NCBI RefSeq assembly: GCF_033568475.1
Contig: NC_133122.1
Coordinates: 146,148,861-146,212,860 of the forward strand
Length of the DNA stretch: 64,000 nt
Direction: 5' to 3'
Origin: Henckelia pumila
Lineage: Eukaryota; Streptophyta; Magnoliopsida; Lamiales; Gesneriaceae
Each line of letters begins with the position of its first letter. Positions within the stretch are counted from its first letter, which is position 1. Shown piece by piece: positions 49,501 through 59,234 of this stretch. The notes under the pieces were generated by a model. It was given only the letters and a program-made list of their open reading frames with translations. It had not been told where the DNA came from and made no database searches. The position numbers were made by a program, and so were the translations under genes.

Positions 49501-51347
49501 ATAACTTTAAACAAATGATCATCAATGATTTATATTCCTAAAATACGAACAGCATTTTGTGTAGAAAATGAAGGATTTACAAAGAATTTTCATAAACAAA
49601 ATACAAATCCAATAGAACTAAAAATAGAAAATATTTTAACAATTAATCATGAAAAAGAAATCATGAAAAAATTTCATGATATTTGTTCTGAAAATCCTCA
49701 GGACAAAATTAAGAAAAAAAAAAACAATTCATTGCTTCAATAAAACTTAAAGACCCTAATATCACAATCCGTGAAGCACCAAGAAGATGCAACATGGATG
49801 ATGTAAAAATATTCGAAAAAGAGGTTCAAGAATTACTAAAACTTAAGATAATCATCCCAAGCAAGAGTCCACACTCTTCACCAGCCTTTTATGTCAGTAA
49901 GAAAGACACTGATAAGAAAAAAAATGGTAATTGATTATCGAAAAATGAATAATGCAACAATTATGGATGGATATTACATCCCAAACAAGAATGATTTACT
50001 ATCTTATATAGGAGGAATGAAATATTTCTCCAGTTTAGATTGTAAATCAGGATTCTAGCAAATTCAGCTAGAACCACAAACACAATTACTTACATCATTC
50101 AGTTGTCCAAAAGGACAGTATCAATGGACTGTATTACCTTTCGAACTTAAAAAGCACCAGGTATCTTTCAAAGATATATGGATGAATCTTTTAAATCATA
50201 TGTAGATTTTTGTTGTGTTTATATAGATGACATATTAATTTATTCAAAAACACTAGATCAACATTATAAAGACCTCGTGACAGTATTATATATTTGTCAT
50301 AAAGATGGAATTATACTTTCTGAAAAGAAAGAACAATTGTTTAAAACAAAAATAAATTATTTAGGATTACAAATAGAAGATGGAAAACATTGTTTACAAC
50401 ATCATATACTTAAGAAAATTCACGATTTTTCTAGTGAAATCAAGGATAAAGATCAATTAAAAAGATTTTTAAAATTATTAACTTATTCTGGAAATTACAT
50501 TAAGAAACTTGCAGAAATCAGAAAACCTCTTCAGACAAAACTTAAACAAGACTATAAGTGAAAATGGTCTAAAGAGGATACTAATTATATTGACACTATT
50601 AAAAAGAAGATAATTAGTAATCTTCCCGAATTATATTTTCCTTCAAATAAAGACATAATAATAATCGAAACAGACGCCTCAGATGAATACTGAAGAGCAT
50701 GTTTAAAAGCTTATACATGAGAAAGAAATTTAGAAAAACTTACTAAAACAGCTACTAGGAATAATGAAGAATTATGTAATTATACATCAGGAACTTTTCA
50801 AGGTGCACAACTAAATTATCATTCAAATGAAAAAGAATTATTAGCTTTAATATATACAATTAGAAATTATGAGATTTATCTTATTTCTAAACCATTTTTA
50901 GTAAGAACGGATAATATGAATTTAACATATTTCAAGACAAGAAAAATATCAAGAAATGCAAGGAAAAATGCAGCAAGGTTAATTAGATGGCAATTGGAAT
51001 TGAACCATTATCAGTTCGAGATCCAGCATGTCAAAGGAACGGACAATTCATTACCCGACGCATTAACTAGAGAACTTCATCCAAATTATACTATCCGTAG
51101 TACCAGAATAACAAAAGAGATCCTAAGTGATCCAGAAAATGACTGAGAGTCATCCGAACATGCCTTAGAAAGCATGGGGAATATAAATTGATGAAATGAG
51201 ATTTATATTCAGAAACATGAATTACTCTATGAGTAAAATAATCAATCTAATGAAGATTGGTTCAATTATTGCAAAAGAATTCATAAATGCAATGATACGC
51301 ATAATAAAACTATCCGAATTACTCACGATAAAGAGTTAAATTTCTAA
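46526..51347 (+). pseudogene. Caulimovirid polymerase polyprotein, broken
   Basis: The protease motif AYVDTGASMC is at about 46622-46650. The gene is then interrupted by the solo LTR (46716-49323) and resumes at 49324. RT motifs include YIDDILIYSKT at about 50220-50250; RNase H includes HVKGTDNSLPDALTREL near 51030-51080. The frame probably ended at 51345-51347. Breaks: in-frame stops at 46698, 49516, 50056, 50559, 50691, 50718, 51144, 51189, 51192 and 51234, plus frameshifts near 49420, at an A-run near 49720, and near 49920 and 50150. It would process the polyprotein and copy pregenomic RNA into DNA; this copy cannot. Confidence 0.9.
46716..49323 (+). mobile_element. Solo LTR, 2608 bp, inside the viral protease
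   Basis: It begins TGTAACACCC and ends GTTTCA, and GAATA flanks both sides (46711-46715 and 49324-49328). No gag-pol domain, primer site or second LTR is present. A CT-rich leader-like stretch near 47265-47330 and the downstream GC-rich part (47620-47980) with many 'gggtc' words suggest plus orientation. The 101-residue frame at 47560 is composition-driven and not a credible gene. Confidence 0.85.
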
Positions 51348-51348
51348 C

Positions 51349-51354
<6 letters not shown>

Positions 51355-51382
<28 letters not shown>
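51355..51382. repeat. (TA)n microsatellite
   Basis: About 14 TA units immediately before the transactivator-like ORF of the viral insert. Confidence 0.9.
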
Positions 51383-51385
<3 letters not shown>

Positions 51386-51396
51386 TCTTGTGTAGG

Positions 51397-52509
51397 ATGG
51401 AGCAATTAGATCAATTAAAAGAACAATTGATTGACATAGATGAAGAAATTCAGATTCTTCAACAAAGGAAAAAGAATATAAATGGAAAAATTCAGAGGAT
51501 AAAAGAAAAGATGACAACCTCGTCATCATCATCCTCACCAAGAACACCAATCAAGTTAGCAACTCCATTTGACAAAATAATGGAGATGAATGAAAAACAA
51601 TCAGTGGTCACAGCCAACACAGATAACAAAGAAAAAGAAAAAGGAAAAGAAAAAGAAAAGAAGAAAGAACCGGTGGTCACAGCCAACACCGAGAAAAATG
51701 AAAAAGAAGAAAGGACGTTTAAAAGCGCCCTTGAAACAAGAGAAAGAAAGATGGTCAATCTGCGACCACAAAAACCAATTTTTGAAAAAACAAATTTTCC
51801 AAAAAAACTCAAAACTGAATTCTTTGAAACACTAAACTATTTGAGAATAGCCAAACCATCTGCAGGATCATGGCTACAAACTTGTGACACACAGAGCATA
51901 TCAAGAGCAAGAACACTACAAGGTGCTCCAGCGCATGAAGTCGCAAGATTCTTTTCAAATAGATTATTAAGCGGATTAGAAGTCAGTCCCAACAATCAAG
52001 AGATAGAACTATTTCCATATCAACTGAGAAATAATATTATCCAGTTCAAGAAAGCAGTCTTCAAGGACGAACCAGTGTTAACATTAAGTATTCATTCAAC
52101 CCTTCCAGATTGGGAAAATGACAAATTCTATCAGTCGATGATATACATTCAATGTCGAAAAAATAAAGACAAGTTTTTATTTGAAGGATCAAATGAAGAG
52201 AAACCAGTAATGGATATCTCAACACTTCCTGAGATAAGAATAAAGACATTGATTGACATGATCTCAAAGACGGGAAAGATTGATGGAAACTCAAAGGTTA
52301 AAATAAATTTTGTAACCAGTAAAATTTTATTAACCACTGGACACAAGGAGACAATCCAAAAGAAAGAACAAGTCATGTTAGCTCAATTCGAAGCTCCAAT
52401 CTATGAAGCAAGAGTTGACATGACCCGAGAAACCCAACAAATGTTATGTCAAAGACTAAGAACAATGATTTCCACTCACAAATGTGGACATGCCAACCCA
52501 TTCAGATAG
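51397..52509 (+). CDS. Caulimovirid transactivator/viroplasmin-like ORF
   Basis: An open frame of about 370 residues starting MEQLDQ (an in-frame ATG nine bases earlier is also possible). The N-terminus is a coiled coil, followed by a Ser/Lys/Glu-rich low-complexity stretch containing two 'VVTANT' repeats, then a folded region beginning near FFETLNYLRIAKP. Its place after the polymerase and before the large intergenic region is that of the inclusion-body protein/translational transactivator of caulimoviruses. Assignment rests mainly on position. A stop at 52507-52509 probably truncates it: another frame continues to 52608-52610 with a 7-residue repeat and an acidic end. Confidence 0.65.
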   Translation: MEQLDQLKEQLIDIDEEIQILQQRKKNINGKIQRIKEKMTTSSSSSSPRTPIKLATPFDKIMEMNEKQSVVTANTDNKEKEKGKEKEKKKEPVVTANTEKNEKEERTFKSALETRERKMVNLRPQKPIFEKTNFPKKLKTEFFETLNYLRIAKPSAGSWLQTCDTQSISRARTLQGAPAHEVARFFSNRLLSGLEVSPNNQEIELFPYQLRNNIIQFKKAVFKDEPVLTLSIHSTLPDWENDKFYQSMIYIQCRKNKDKFLFEGSNEEKPVMDISTLPEIRIKTLIDMISKTGKIDGNSKVKINFVTSKILLTTGHKETIQKKEQVMLAQFEAPIYEARVDMTRETQQMLCQRLRTMISTHKCGHANPFR

Positions 52510-52518
52510 AATAAGCAT

Positions 52519-52560
52519 CTGTCAAAGAGGACAAACCAGCTGTCAAAGAAGACAAACCAA
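52519..52560 (+). repeat. 21-bp tandem repeat at the ORF end
   Basis: ctgtcaaagaggacaaacca (52519) is followed directly by a copy with one internal change (52540). In the frame that stays open it encodes a doubled VKEDKPA-type unit. Confidence 0.85.
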
Positions 52561-52610
52561 TAAAGAAATGGTCCGAATGTACCAGTGATTCAGAAAGTGA
52601 CACAATGTAA

Positions 52611-53420
52611 AAACAAATAAAATCGTGGACCATACCACATGTGAAAGGCATCCACTCAGATGTAAAATGAGCTGTTTTCCATTATGTAGTATGGTCCCCC
52701 TCTTCCTTTATTTTACTACTGTATGCGTTTCTACATGCCTATAAAAAGAGATGTTTGTGTTGTAAATGGATAAGTGAAGTTTGAGTATCTCTCTCTTCTC
52801 AAGTTTCTTACAATCTGGTTCATACAAGACGTATGAAAACTATCAGAAACTAAGAAACATAAAATCAGAAACAAAAATAAGTCTTATGGCTAATAACTAA
52901 ACAAGCAGGGCGTAAGAAGGATAAGGTTGGAAACCAACCATTGAAGATTCATGGTTAGAGTAAACCTGGAGATCCATAGAGCAAGTATCAGTTGATCAAG
53001 TGATCGTTAAGGGAAAGCAAGGATTTGGCCTCTGCTCAAAACCAAGATTCATTCAAACAAGGTAACTTTCTAAATCTCTTGCAGCCCTTAATTTAAAAAA
53101 ATAGTCAAAATACATTAATCATGTCATCATCCTTTATAAGAAATGGAAGATTGATAATAAAAAACTGGTTTGAAATAGAAGATGATCATGAATATGATAC
53201 ATTTCATAAATATCATTTAAATACTTCTGATTTAACCATATTCGAATCAATTTATCAACTAAATTTTGTAATTATAACCTATGAATGGAACCAAACTAAT
53301 CTGAAAACATTTATCTGTTATAAATGAATCAGATCTGTAAAGCCATGAATGAGAAAATTCATAAGAATTTGAAGAATTCCGCAACCTGGTATCAGAGCGG
53401 TTAAATAAAGCAGATTATTA
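52611..53420 (+). promoter_or_regulatory. Large intergenic/leader region of the viral insert
   Basis: It holds the presumed pregenomic RNA promoter (TATA at 52740-52747 in gcctataaaaag), a long leader and the primer site at 53387-53398. An ORF of 68 codons (53121-53327) lies in the leader, and its frame runs on, through TGA codons at 53325, 53346 and 53370, across the primer site. Confidence 0.65.
53387..53398 (+). other. Viral primer-binding site, tRNA-Met type
   Basis: tggtatcagagc, the standard caulimovirid minus-strand primer site; the same 12 bases serve the gypsy element at 38175. Confidence 0.9.
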
Positions 53421-53924
53421 ATGCCTGGATTAACTTTAGATATTGAGATTAAAAATTTATTTGATAAAATAATCTTACTAAAAAATTTACGTCAAATAGA
53501 TCAATTATGGAATAAAATAAAAATCTCCAAACCTTTTATTTCAAAAATCATAAAAAAGAACATTTTTCAAGCAACTAGAAAATGATAATTCAAATTTCTG
53601 AATACGATGAAATTGAAGACATAACAATATGTTATGAATAAAAACAAACTTTGTTATCGAAATCCGATCAACAAAAATAAAATAATAAAAGTAACAATTT
53701 TTACTAAATGGAAAATGTATGAAAATACAAAAATGAATATCTTTAATTTATATTCTCAAAATATAAATTTTGATATAGAAAATTGTGAAAATAATTTGAA
53801 ACATCTTAAAAATTGTCAATCTTCAATTGATAGTTTCGAAGATTTTCAGAATTTATTAGAACAAATAGATTCAACAAAAAGGCTTTTAATAGCCTTAAGA
53901 AAATTAAGAAGTTCTATCATCTGT
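53421..53924 (+). pseudogene. Small leader ORFs before the movement protein
   Basis: An ORF beginning MPGLTLDIEI at 53421 runs about 54 codons. A second frame, 53634-53924, encodes 97 residues rich in Asn, Lys and Ile with predicted helices (CENNLKHLKNCQSSIDSFED). They may be pieces of one broken ORF. Their position matches small ORFs between primer site and movement protein in caulimo- and soymoviruses; function unknown. Confidence 0.5.
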
Positions 53925-53928
53925 TAAA

Positions 53929-54837
53929 ATGACAGAAGTAACAATTCCAAATCAAAATAGTCAGATTGATGAATCTGAAGATAACCAAGAGTATAATTTG
54001 AATATTATATTTAATCAGAATAAGTTTGCTGAGATACAGAAAACAGGGTTTTCTAATTCAAAAACAAATCTAATAGACCAACCAGGAATATTAAGCAAGA
54101 TTTCAAATTTTATTAATCCTAGAAAAAATTTAATTTATTATTCGATTCGTACAAAAGAACGATCTTGTAAAATAAATAACGAATCAAGGTCTAATACTCT
54201 GAAGTTATTAACAACTCAAGATATTGATACCATCATGGCAAAAGCCAGTAAAAAAGAACGATCTGAACTAAAATATGTTCACATTGAAGGAATCGAAATA
54301 ATAGTATCAGCTCACTACCGAGAAGGAATAGATAAACCAATTGAAATCACAGTTCGTGACAAAAGGATACGTAATCTTGAGGATTCTATCCTTGAAAAAA
54401 TTGAAGGAAACTTATGTTACAAAAAGATGAAATTTTGTATTTATCCACAATACAATATATCTCTTTTTGATAAAAACATAAATGACGTTTTAACATTAGA
54501 TTATTACTTTTATATAAATAATCTTATGTTAACAGGAAACCATCCGATCAATATAAACTATGTTGTCGGTTTAGCAATAAGTAATAATTCTTAAACAGGA
54601 ATAATTTCAACAAAACCAACTATTTCTGTTGAAAGAATATTTGAAAATATTACAAGAATTGAACACCCTCGAAAAGCATTTATTGAAGAAATAAATCCCT
54701 ATAAAATATGGAGTTCAGATGACCTCCAAATCACAAAACAGTCTGTACCAAGAAGATTATTATCATTTGCTAGAAATGATGAAGATATTCTTGAAAAGAT
54801 TGGAACCATGAATCAAAATATTCTTAAAATTAAATAA
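53929..54837 (+). pseudogene. Caulimovirid movement protein, one stop codon
   Basis: The frame starts MTEVTIPNQN and shows 30K-superfamily features typical of caulimovirid movement proteins (YVHIEGIEIIV, then HYREGIDKPIEITVRD at about residues 125-150). This class enlarges plasmodesmata for cell-to-cell spread. A TAA at 54592-54594 interrupts it at residue 222, and the same frame continues to a stop at 54835-54837. Confidence 0.82.
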
Positions 54838-54866
54838 GCTATTGTTAATGAATCAACCTCATCGCA

Positions 54867-55160
54867 ATGACGTCCTTAATAAAATTAGAAAAAGATCTAG
54901 GAGATTTAGAAAATAATATCAATAAGATCAATCTATCAATACAAGAATTAGAGAAAAATTTCAAAGAATATATTGATTTAGCAACGACTAGATTAATAAT
55001 TGAACAGAAAAGACATAGTAATGAAATATTAAACTATCTTAAAAAAGTTCTTCCAATAGATAAAGGAAAAAGGAAAATGGAAGAAGAACCACCATTCAAA
55101 ATTGAATCATGGTATAGAAATCCCCTTAGTTATGGCAAACATAAGTATGGAGATGTTTAG
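54867..55160 (+). CDS. Small coiled-coil ORF, virion-associated-protein-like
   Basis: 97 residues starting MTSLIKLEKDLGDLENN. The first 65 residues have heptad-like spacing; the end has a basic DKGKRKMEEE patch. Size, coiled coil and position between movement and coat proteins match caulimovirid virion-associated proteins. It overlaps the next ORF at 55102-55160 if that starts upstream. Confidence 0.6.
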   Translation: MTSLIKLEKDLGDLENNINKINLSIQELEKNFKEYIDLATTRLIIEQKRHSNEILNYLKKVLPIDKGKRKMEEEPPFKIESWYRNPLSYGKHKYGDV

Positions 55161-56538
55161 TGAAACCGACTCATCTGATTTTGAACAAATAGGAGTAAAT
55201 ACAGAAGAATTATATCATTCACATCAGGACTCAGAACAATACAGAGATATGGATATTTCAGAATTAGAATCTGAAGATGATTCTAGACCACGATTAAATC
55301 TACGAACGAATGTAGAAGGTAGTGGTGGAAGAGATGATGAAGAATTTAAATATAACAGAGACCAATACTCTGGATCTTATAAAGATGTTAGAGATATTCT
55401 TAGAGAATCAAAAACATCAGGATTTGTGAAACAGAATATCTTAGATTTAGGTTGTTCAACAACCAAAGAAAGAAAATCAAAGATAGATCATTGGGCAAAT
55501 GAACTATCAGTACAAATTCAATTAACACCATTATTAGACAAAAGTGAGAATATTCAAGTTTTAACTCATGGGATGATAAAAATGACACTGATAGGAGCAG
55601 TAAGAACTTGGGCTGAAAACCTAATAATTACTAATCTACCACAAGGAATGACAGGACATCGATATTTCGAACTATTTGTTGATACCTTGTACCAAGAATT
55701 TTTAGGAGTTTCTAATAATGACGCTAATTTAGTAGCCAAAAATATAGAACAAAATAGAGCAATTTTTATTCTGGATAATATAAAATTATGTAATCTATGT
55801 TATCTAGAAGAATTAATATGTGATTATGAAAAAAACTATTATCAGTTAATAGATGCTGATAAAAAAGAGCATTATAAATTAAGTATTTTTAATAAAATAC
55901 CTAATATACCAATAAATAGTAAAGATGAATTCTTAACTAGTGCTTATGCCAAAACACTAGGAGGAGCTATTAAATTTATTAAAGACGTTATAACAAAGAA
56001 ATGTCATGAAGTAACATTAAATAAAAGAATATCCAAATCTTACAAACAAAACAATAAACTTTGTTGTGACAAAATGGAATTCACAGTAAAAGAATACGGT
56101 TGTAAAACAAACATGTCACACAAACATTTAAAACGACAGAAACATAATAAATTAAATAAACCTTATAAATCTTTTAATAGAAAATTTATTCCCTATAAGA
56201 AAAAGAAATTTAGAAGAAATTTCTTCAGAAAACTTTATAAAAGAAAATTTTATAAAAAGTTTGATAATAAAAAATCACCTTGCCCAAAAGGTAAAGGAAA
56301 GAACTGCACATGTTGGTTGTGCAATGAAGAAGGTCATTATGCAAATAAATGTCCAAAACGAAACGAAAAAAAAAATAAAGTTAAACTTCTTGAAGAAATA
56401 TATACTATTGGATTTTATCCAGTAGAAACAATTGAATTTTCATCTGACGATGAAAATATTTATTATCTTGATGAATCAAGTGAATCAGATTTTGAATCCG
56501 ATTCCACATTTGATAATTCAAGAAATAATAATGATTAA
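55102..56538 (+). CDS. Caulimovirid coat protein, intact frame
   Basis: 478 residues from 55102, or 468 from the in-frame ATG at 55132 (MANISMEMF). Acidic N-terminus, central capsid-like region (RTWAENLIITNLPQGM), a very basic stretch, then a CCHC zinc knuckle CWLCNEEGHYANKC, and an acidic Asp/Ser-rich end. Basic stretch, knuckle and acidic tail in this order are diagnostic of caulimovirid coat proteins. The frame has no stop, unlike the polymerase. Confidence 0.88.
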   Translation: MNHGIEIPLVMANISMEMFSETDSSDFEQIGVNTEELYHSHQDSEQYRDMDISELESEDDSRPRLNLRTNVEGSGGRDDEEFKYNRDQYSGSYKDVRDILRESKTSGFVKQNILDLGCSTTKERKSKIDHWANELSVQIQLTPLLDKSENIQVLTHGMIKMTLIGAVRTWAENLIITNLPQGMTGHRYFELFVDTLYQEFLGVSNNDANLVAKNIEQNRAIFILDNIKLCNLCYLEELICDYEKNYYQLIDADKKEHYKLSIFNKIPNIPINSKDEFLTSAYAKTLGGAIKFIKDVITKKCHEVTLNKRISKSYKQNNKLCCDKMEFTVKEYGCKTNMSHKHLKRQKHNKLNKPYKSFNRKFIPYKKKKFRRNFFRKLYKRKFYKKFDNKKSPCPKGKGKNCTCWLCNEEGHYANKCPKRNEKKNKVKLLEEIYTIGFYPVETIEFSSDDENIYYLDESSESDFESDSTFDNSRNNND

Positions 56539-57654
56539 AATAAAGACAAGGGCATTTTCGAAAAGACAAATATAGGGAGTAAATTGAAACTTATGTTTGA
56601 TTTAAGGAATTATCTACGAGTTGCTTTAAATCTTCTTGCATGCCATCATTCACCTTTCTTCTTATTTTTTATTTTTTATTTTTTATGTTTATTATATATT
56701 ACTCACTTTAGCACATTTAATTTAAAATCCTCTTACCATTTTTTTTTCTAAATTTGAAACGTTAGCACTTTTTATTTTAAGCTCTCTTGCAACTTTTTAT
56801 TTTTTGTTATTTGAAAAATTACAATCTTTTATTTAAAACAATAAAATGCGATTAATTTTTTAATTTCATAAATTTCTTATTTAACCCATCTTCAATACAC
56901 AATATCTTGATCAATTTTCCACATATTTTAAGTGATTTTAACTCTTGGGATTTTGGGGGTTTTTGGTAGCTAATAATCTCATTGTTTTAAAACCAAGTTT
57001 GATAAATTTTCGGTTTTTCTTAACATCAAAATTTGGTTAAGTTTTATCATTTGATTTCGTAACATCTTTAATCTATTTCATCATGTTTTTGTTTTGTTCT
57101 ATGATGTGTTTTATTTTCTTATTTCATCTTGATTTTGGATCTTGTTAAATTATTTGCAAGTTGCGATACTTTTTTCTAATTGAAAAAATTACACATCATC
57201 GACTTGGACAAAAAACAAATTCATATTCACTTGTGCCTGCAAAAAATACAATAAAAGCTTAATTTATTGAAGGAATGATTGCATATTACTTTTTATTATT
57301 ATTATTTTGTTAATATATAGAAATGAAACATCTTTGTAAATGGAAATTGTGACTCTCGCTTAACATGTTTTTATTGGCAATAGATGGAAAAAAAACTAAT
57401 TATAAAATATAAAGAGACAACATCATCTTATATGTACAACGATAATTTTTTTATACATAATCGATAATATCTTTTAATGAAATTATGTTTTTCTCTTTTG
57501 GTAATATATTAATTTAACTTTAGGTATTATATATATTTATTTTTTTAAAATATTGTATCCATGTTATTGAAAGTTACACAAACATATAATAATTATTTTT
57601 TTCATTTTATATGCAGACACGCCCCCTGAACATGAAGTCCTGGATCCGCCCCTA
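56539..57654. other. Right arm of the hAT-like element, non-coding
   Basis: AT-rich with no ORF. The first 100 bp show inverted similarity to about 46395-46490 on the other side of the viral insert. It ends at the hAT-type terminus. Confidence 0.5.
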
Positions 57655-57662
57655 AGCCTACA

Positions 57663-58063
57663 CGACTAGACATGGAAACACTAACACGTGAGCAGCTTGA
57701 TCATTTGCTGACCTTTTCACCGAAAAAAAAATTTGCAACGTTGTATATTTAATGCTAGGATCTTACAAAATCTTTAATGAGCAAACCCAGACCCAAAGAT
57801 TAATCTGGCACAGAACTATTTAAAGCATTGACAATCAAAGAAGCATGAGACTTCACTATATATGATGTTTGATAAATCTTAGAAGAAGAGTTGATGAAGA
57901 AGCTAACCAACATGGTGGGGGAACATTGTCAACCTCACTGTAAGGACTCGGTACTAATTTTCTTATTAATTGACAGATCTCGTAATAATTATTTTAAGGT
58001 ATGAAATTAAAATAACTAAGTCATATAATTTAATTGTGTCACATATATATATTGTAAATGTCG
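57663..58063. other. Intergenic DNA, nothing recognised
   Basis: Mixed sequence between two mobile elements. No coding region. Confidence 0.5.
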
Positions 58064-58071
58064 GTTTAGAC

Positions 58072-58292
58072 TAGGGCTGGGATACCGAGCCAAATACCGA
58101 TTTTTCGTGATACTGTATCGAAATATTTTTGATATTGACATTTTTTTTGGTATATCGAATTTTTTTTCGGTTTCTATACGGTATCACTATGAATTTTTTC
58201 CATATCAAAATTCCAGAATTTCGATATTGGTACCGTTATGAATTTTTTTCATACCAATATTATTGATACGGTATACCGAAAACCCACCCCTA
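58072..58292. mobile_element. hAT-like MITE, 221 bp, with perfect 8-bp TSD
   Basis: tagggctgggatacc on the left is inverted to accgaaaacccaccccta on the right. gtttagac flanks both sides (58064-58071 and 58293-58300). The same family as 6472-6696. Confidence 0.88.
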
Positions 58293-58482
58293 GTTTAGAC
58301 TATATTAAAATACGTACATATTGAATTTCTATAACACATAGGAGTTGAAAAATGTTAAACCGAATCAAGTTTTACCCCGAAATAATAATTAAAAAAAAAA
58401 AGACACATGCATCTAACCGTGAAAAGTAATGCTAGCATTCAATTAATTTATCTAGAGTATATACGTACACGTGTAATGTGGA

Positions 58483-59016
58483 TAGGGGCGGCTCCACATA
58501 TGGGCAACAGGGCAAGCCCTCTTGATTTTTTTTTTTTATAAAAGTACTAATATATTTTTATAGTTTAAAAATTATAATTTATGAACATAAATTAGAAATC
58601 AAACACGGAAATACAAAAGAGAGTCAAAAAATTAAATTTAATCTTCATTGTTTAATGTGTGGAAAGTGATCCAAAAATTTGTGGTTCATAGTCTTTAAAA
58701 ATTGTAGCCCAATCACTATGTTTTTAAACTCAAACACAAATGGGTTTTAAGTTTTTTAAACCTAAAAACAAATTGTTGAAGCAAGAATTGTTGGCTTACA
58801 AGCTTGTGAGTTTCGTTTTTAATTTACGAGTCGCAACAACTGCAGAAGGTTATTATAAATATTAATTAATTATACTGAAATATATATATATATATATATT
58901 AGTTTGTCGAATGAAGTTATTATTAATTATTTTGAGAAAAATTAGAGTCGTAGGGGTAAATTTTAAGTGAAATTTAAAATCTTTTAAATGAGAGTACTAT
59001 ATTTAACTTTTGTTAT

Positions 59017-59060
<44 letters not shown>

Positions 59061-59113
59061 CTTTTATTCTGTCTGACTGCCCTCCATTGATAAAATTTCT
59101 ATATCCGTCTCTA
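58483..59113. mobile_element. hAT-like element remnant
   Basis: The left end taggggcggctcc and right end ccgtctcta are an inverted pair of the same general type as 4968-5615; inner words gggcaagccctc and gactgccctcc also pair. A (TA)n run at about 59018-59059 lies inside. No convincing target-site duplication. Confidence 0.55.
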
Positions 59114-59234
59114 TGGTGTAAAGTTAATTGATTTTTCAATTCATAATTTGTTTACGCCTAGTGGATTAATTAAACATGCATTATATTAATTAACATAAAA
59201 TTTCTAGCTAGACACTTATAGAGTAATGGGTATC

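Larger units (their letters stand above)
46526..56538 (+). mobile_element. Endogenous caulimovirid (plant pararetrovirus), one permuted genome
   Basis: All core Caulimoviridae modules are present once and in one orientation: protease, RT, RNase H, transactivator-like ORF, intergenic region with TATA, tRNA-Met primer site, small leader ORFs, movement protein, small coiled-coil ORF and coat protein. Minus the 2.6-kb LTR inside it, the insert is about 7.4 kb, a full genome length for the family. The linear copy starts at the polymerase and ends after the coat protein, so the circle was opened between those genes. The order resembles Caulimovirus and Soymovirus; genus is not resolved. Several ORFs are broken. 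Confidence 0.9.
46161..57654. mobile_element. hAT-like element containing a nested pararetroviral genome
   Basis: The left end reads caggggtgaattt with acgcccccgc shortly inside; the right end reads acgccccctgaac ... tggatccgccccta. These are the ends of the common plant CAGGGGCGGATCC-type hAT repeats. The flanks agcgtaca (46153-46160) and agcctaca (57655-57662) match at 7 of 8. No transposase is seen. Without the viral insert the element would be about 1.5 kb. The left end is more diverged than the right, so the assignment is good but not certain. Confidence 0.6.

Noticed and set aside
53387..53398. Possible tRNA gene at tggtatcagagc
   Set aside because: Only the 12-base primer complement is present at both sites (38175 and 53387); no cloverleaf.
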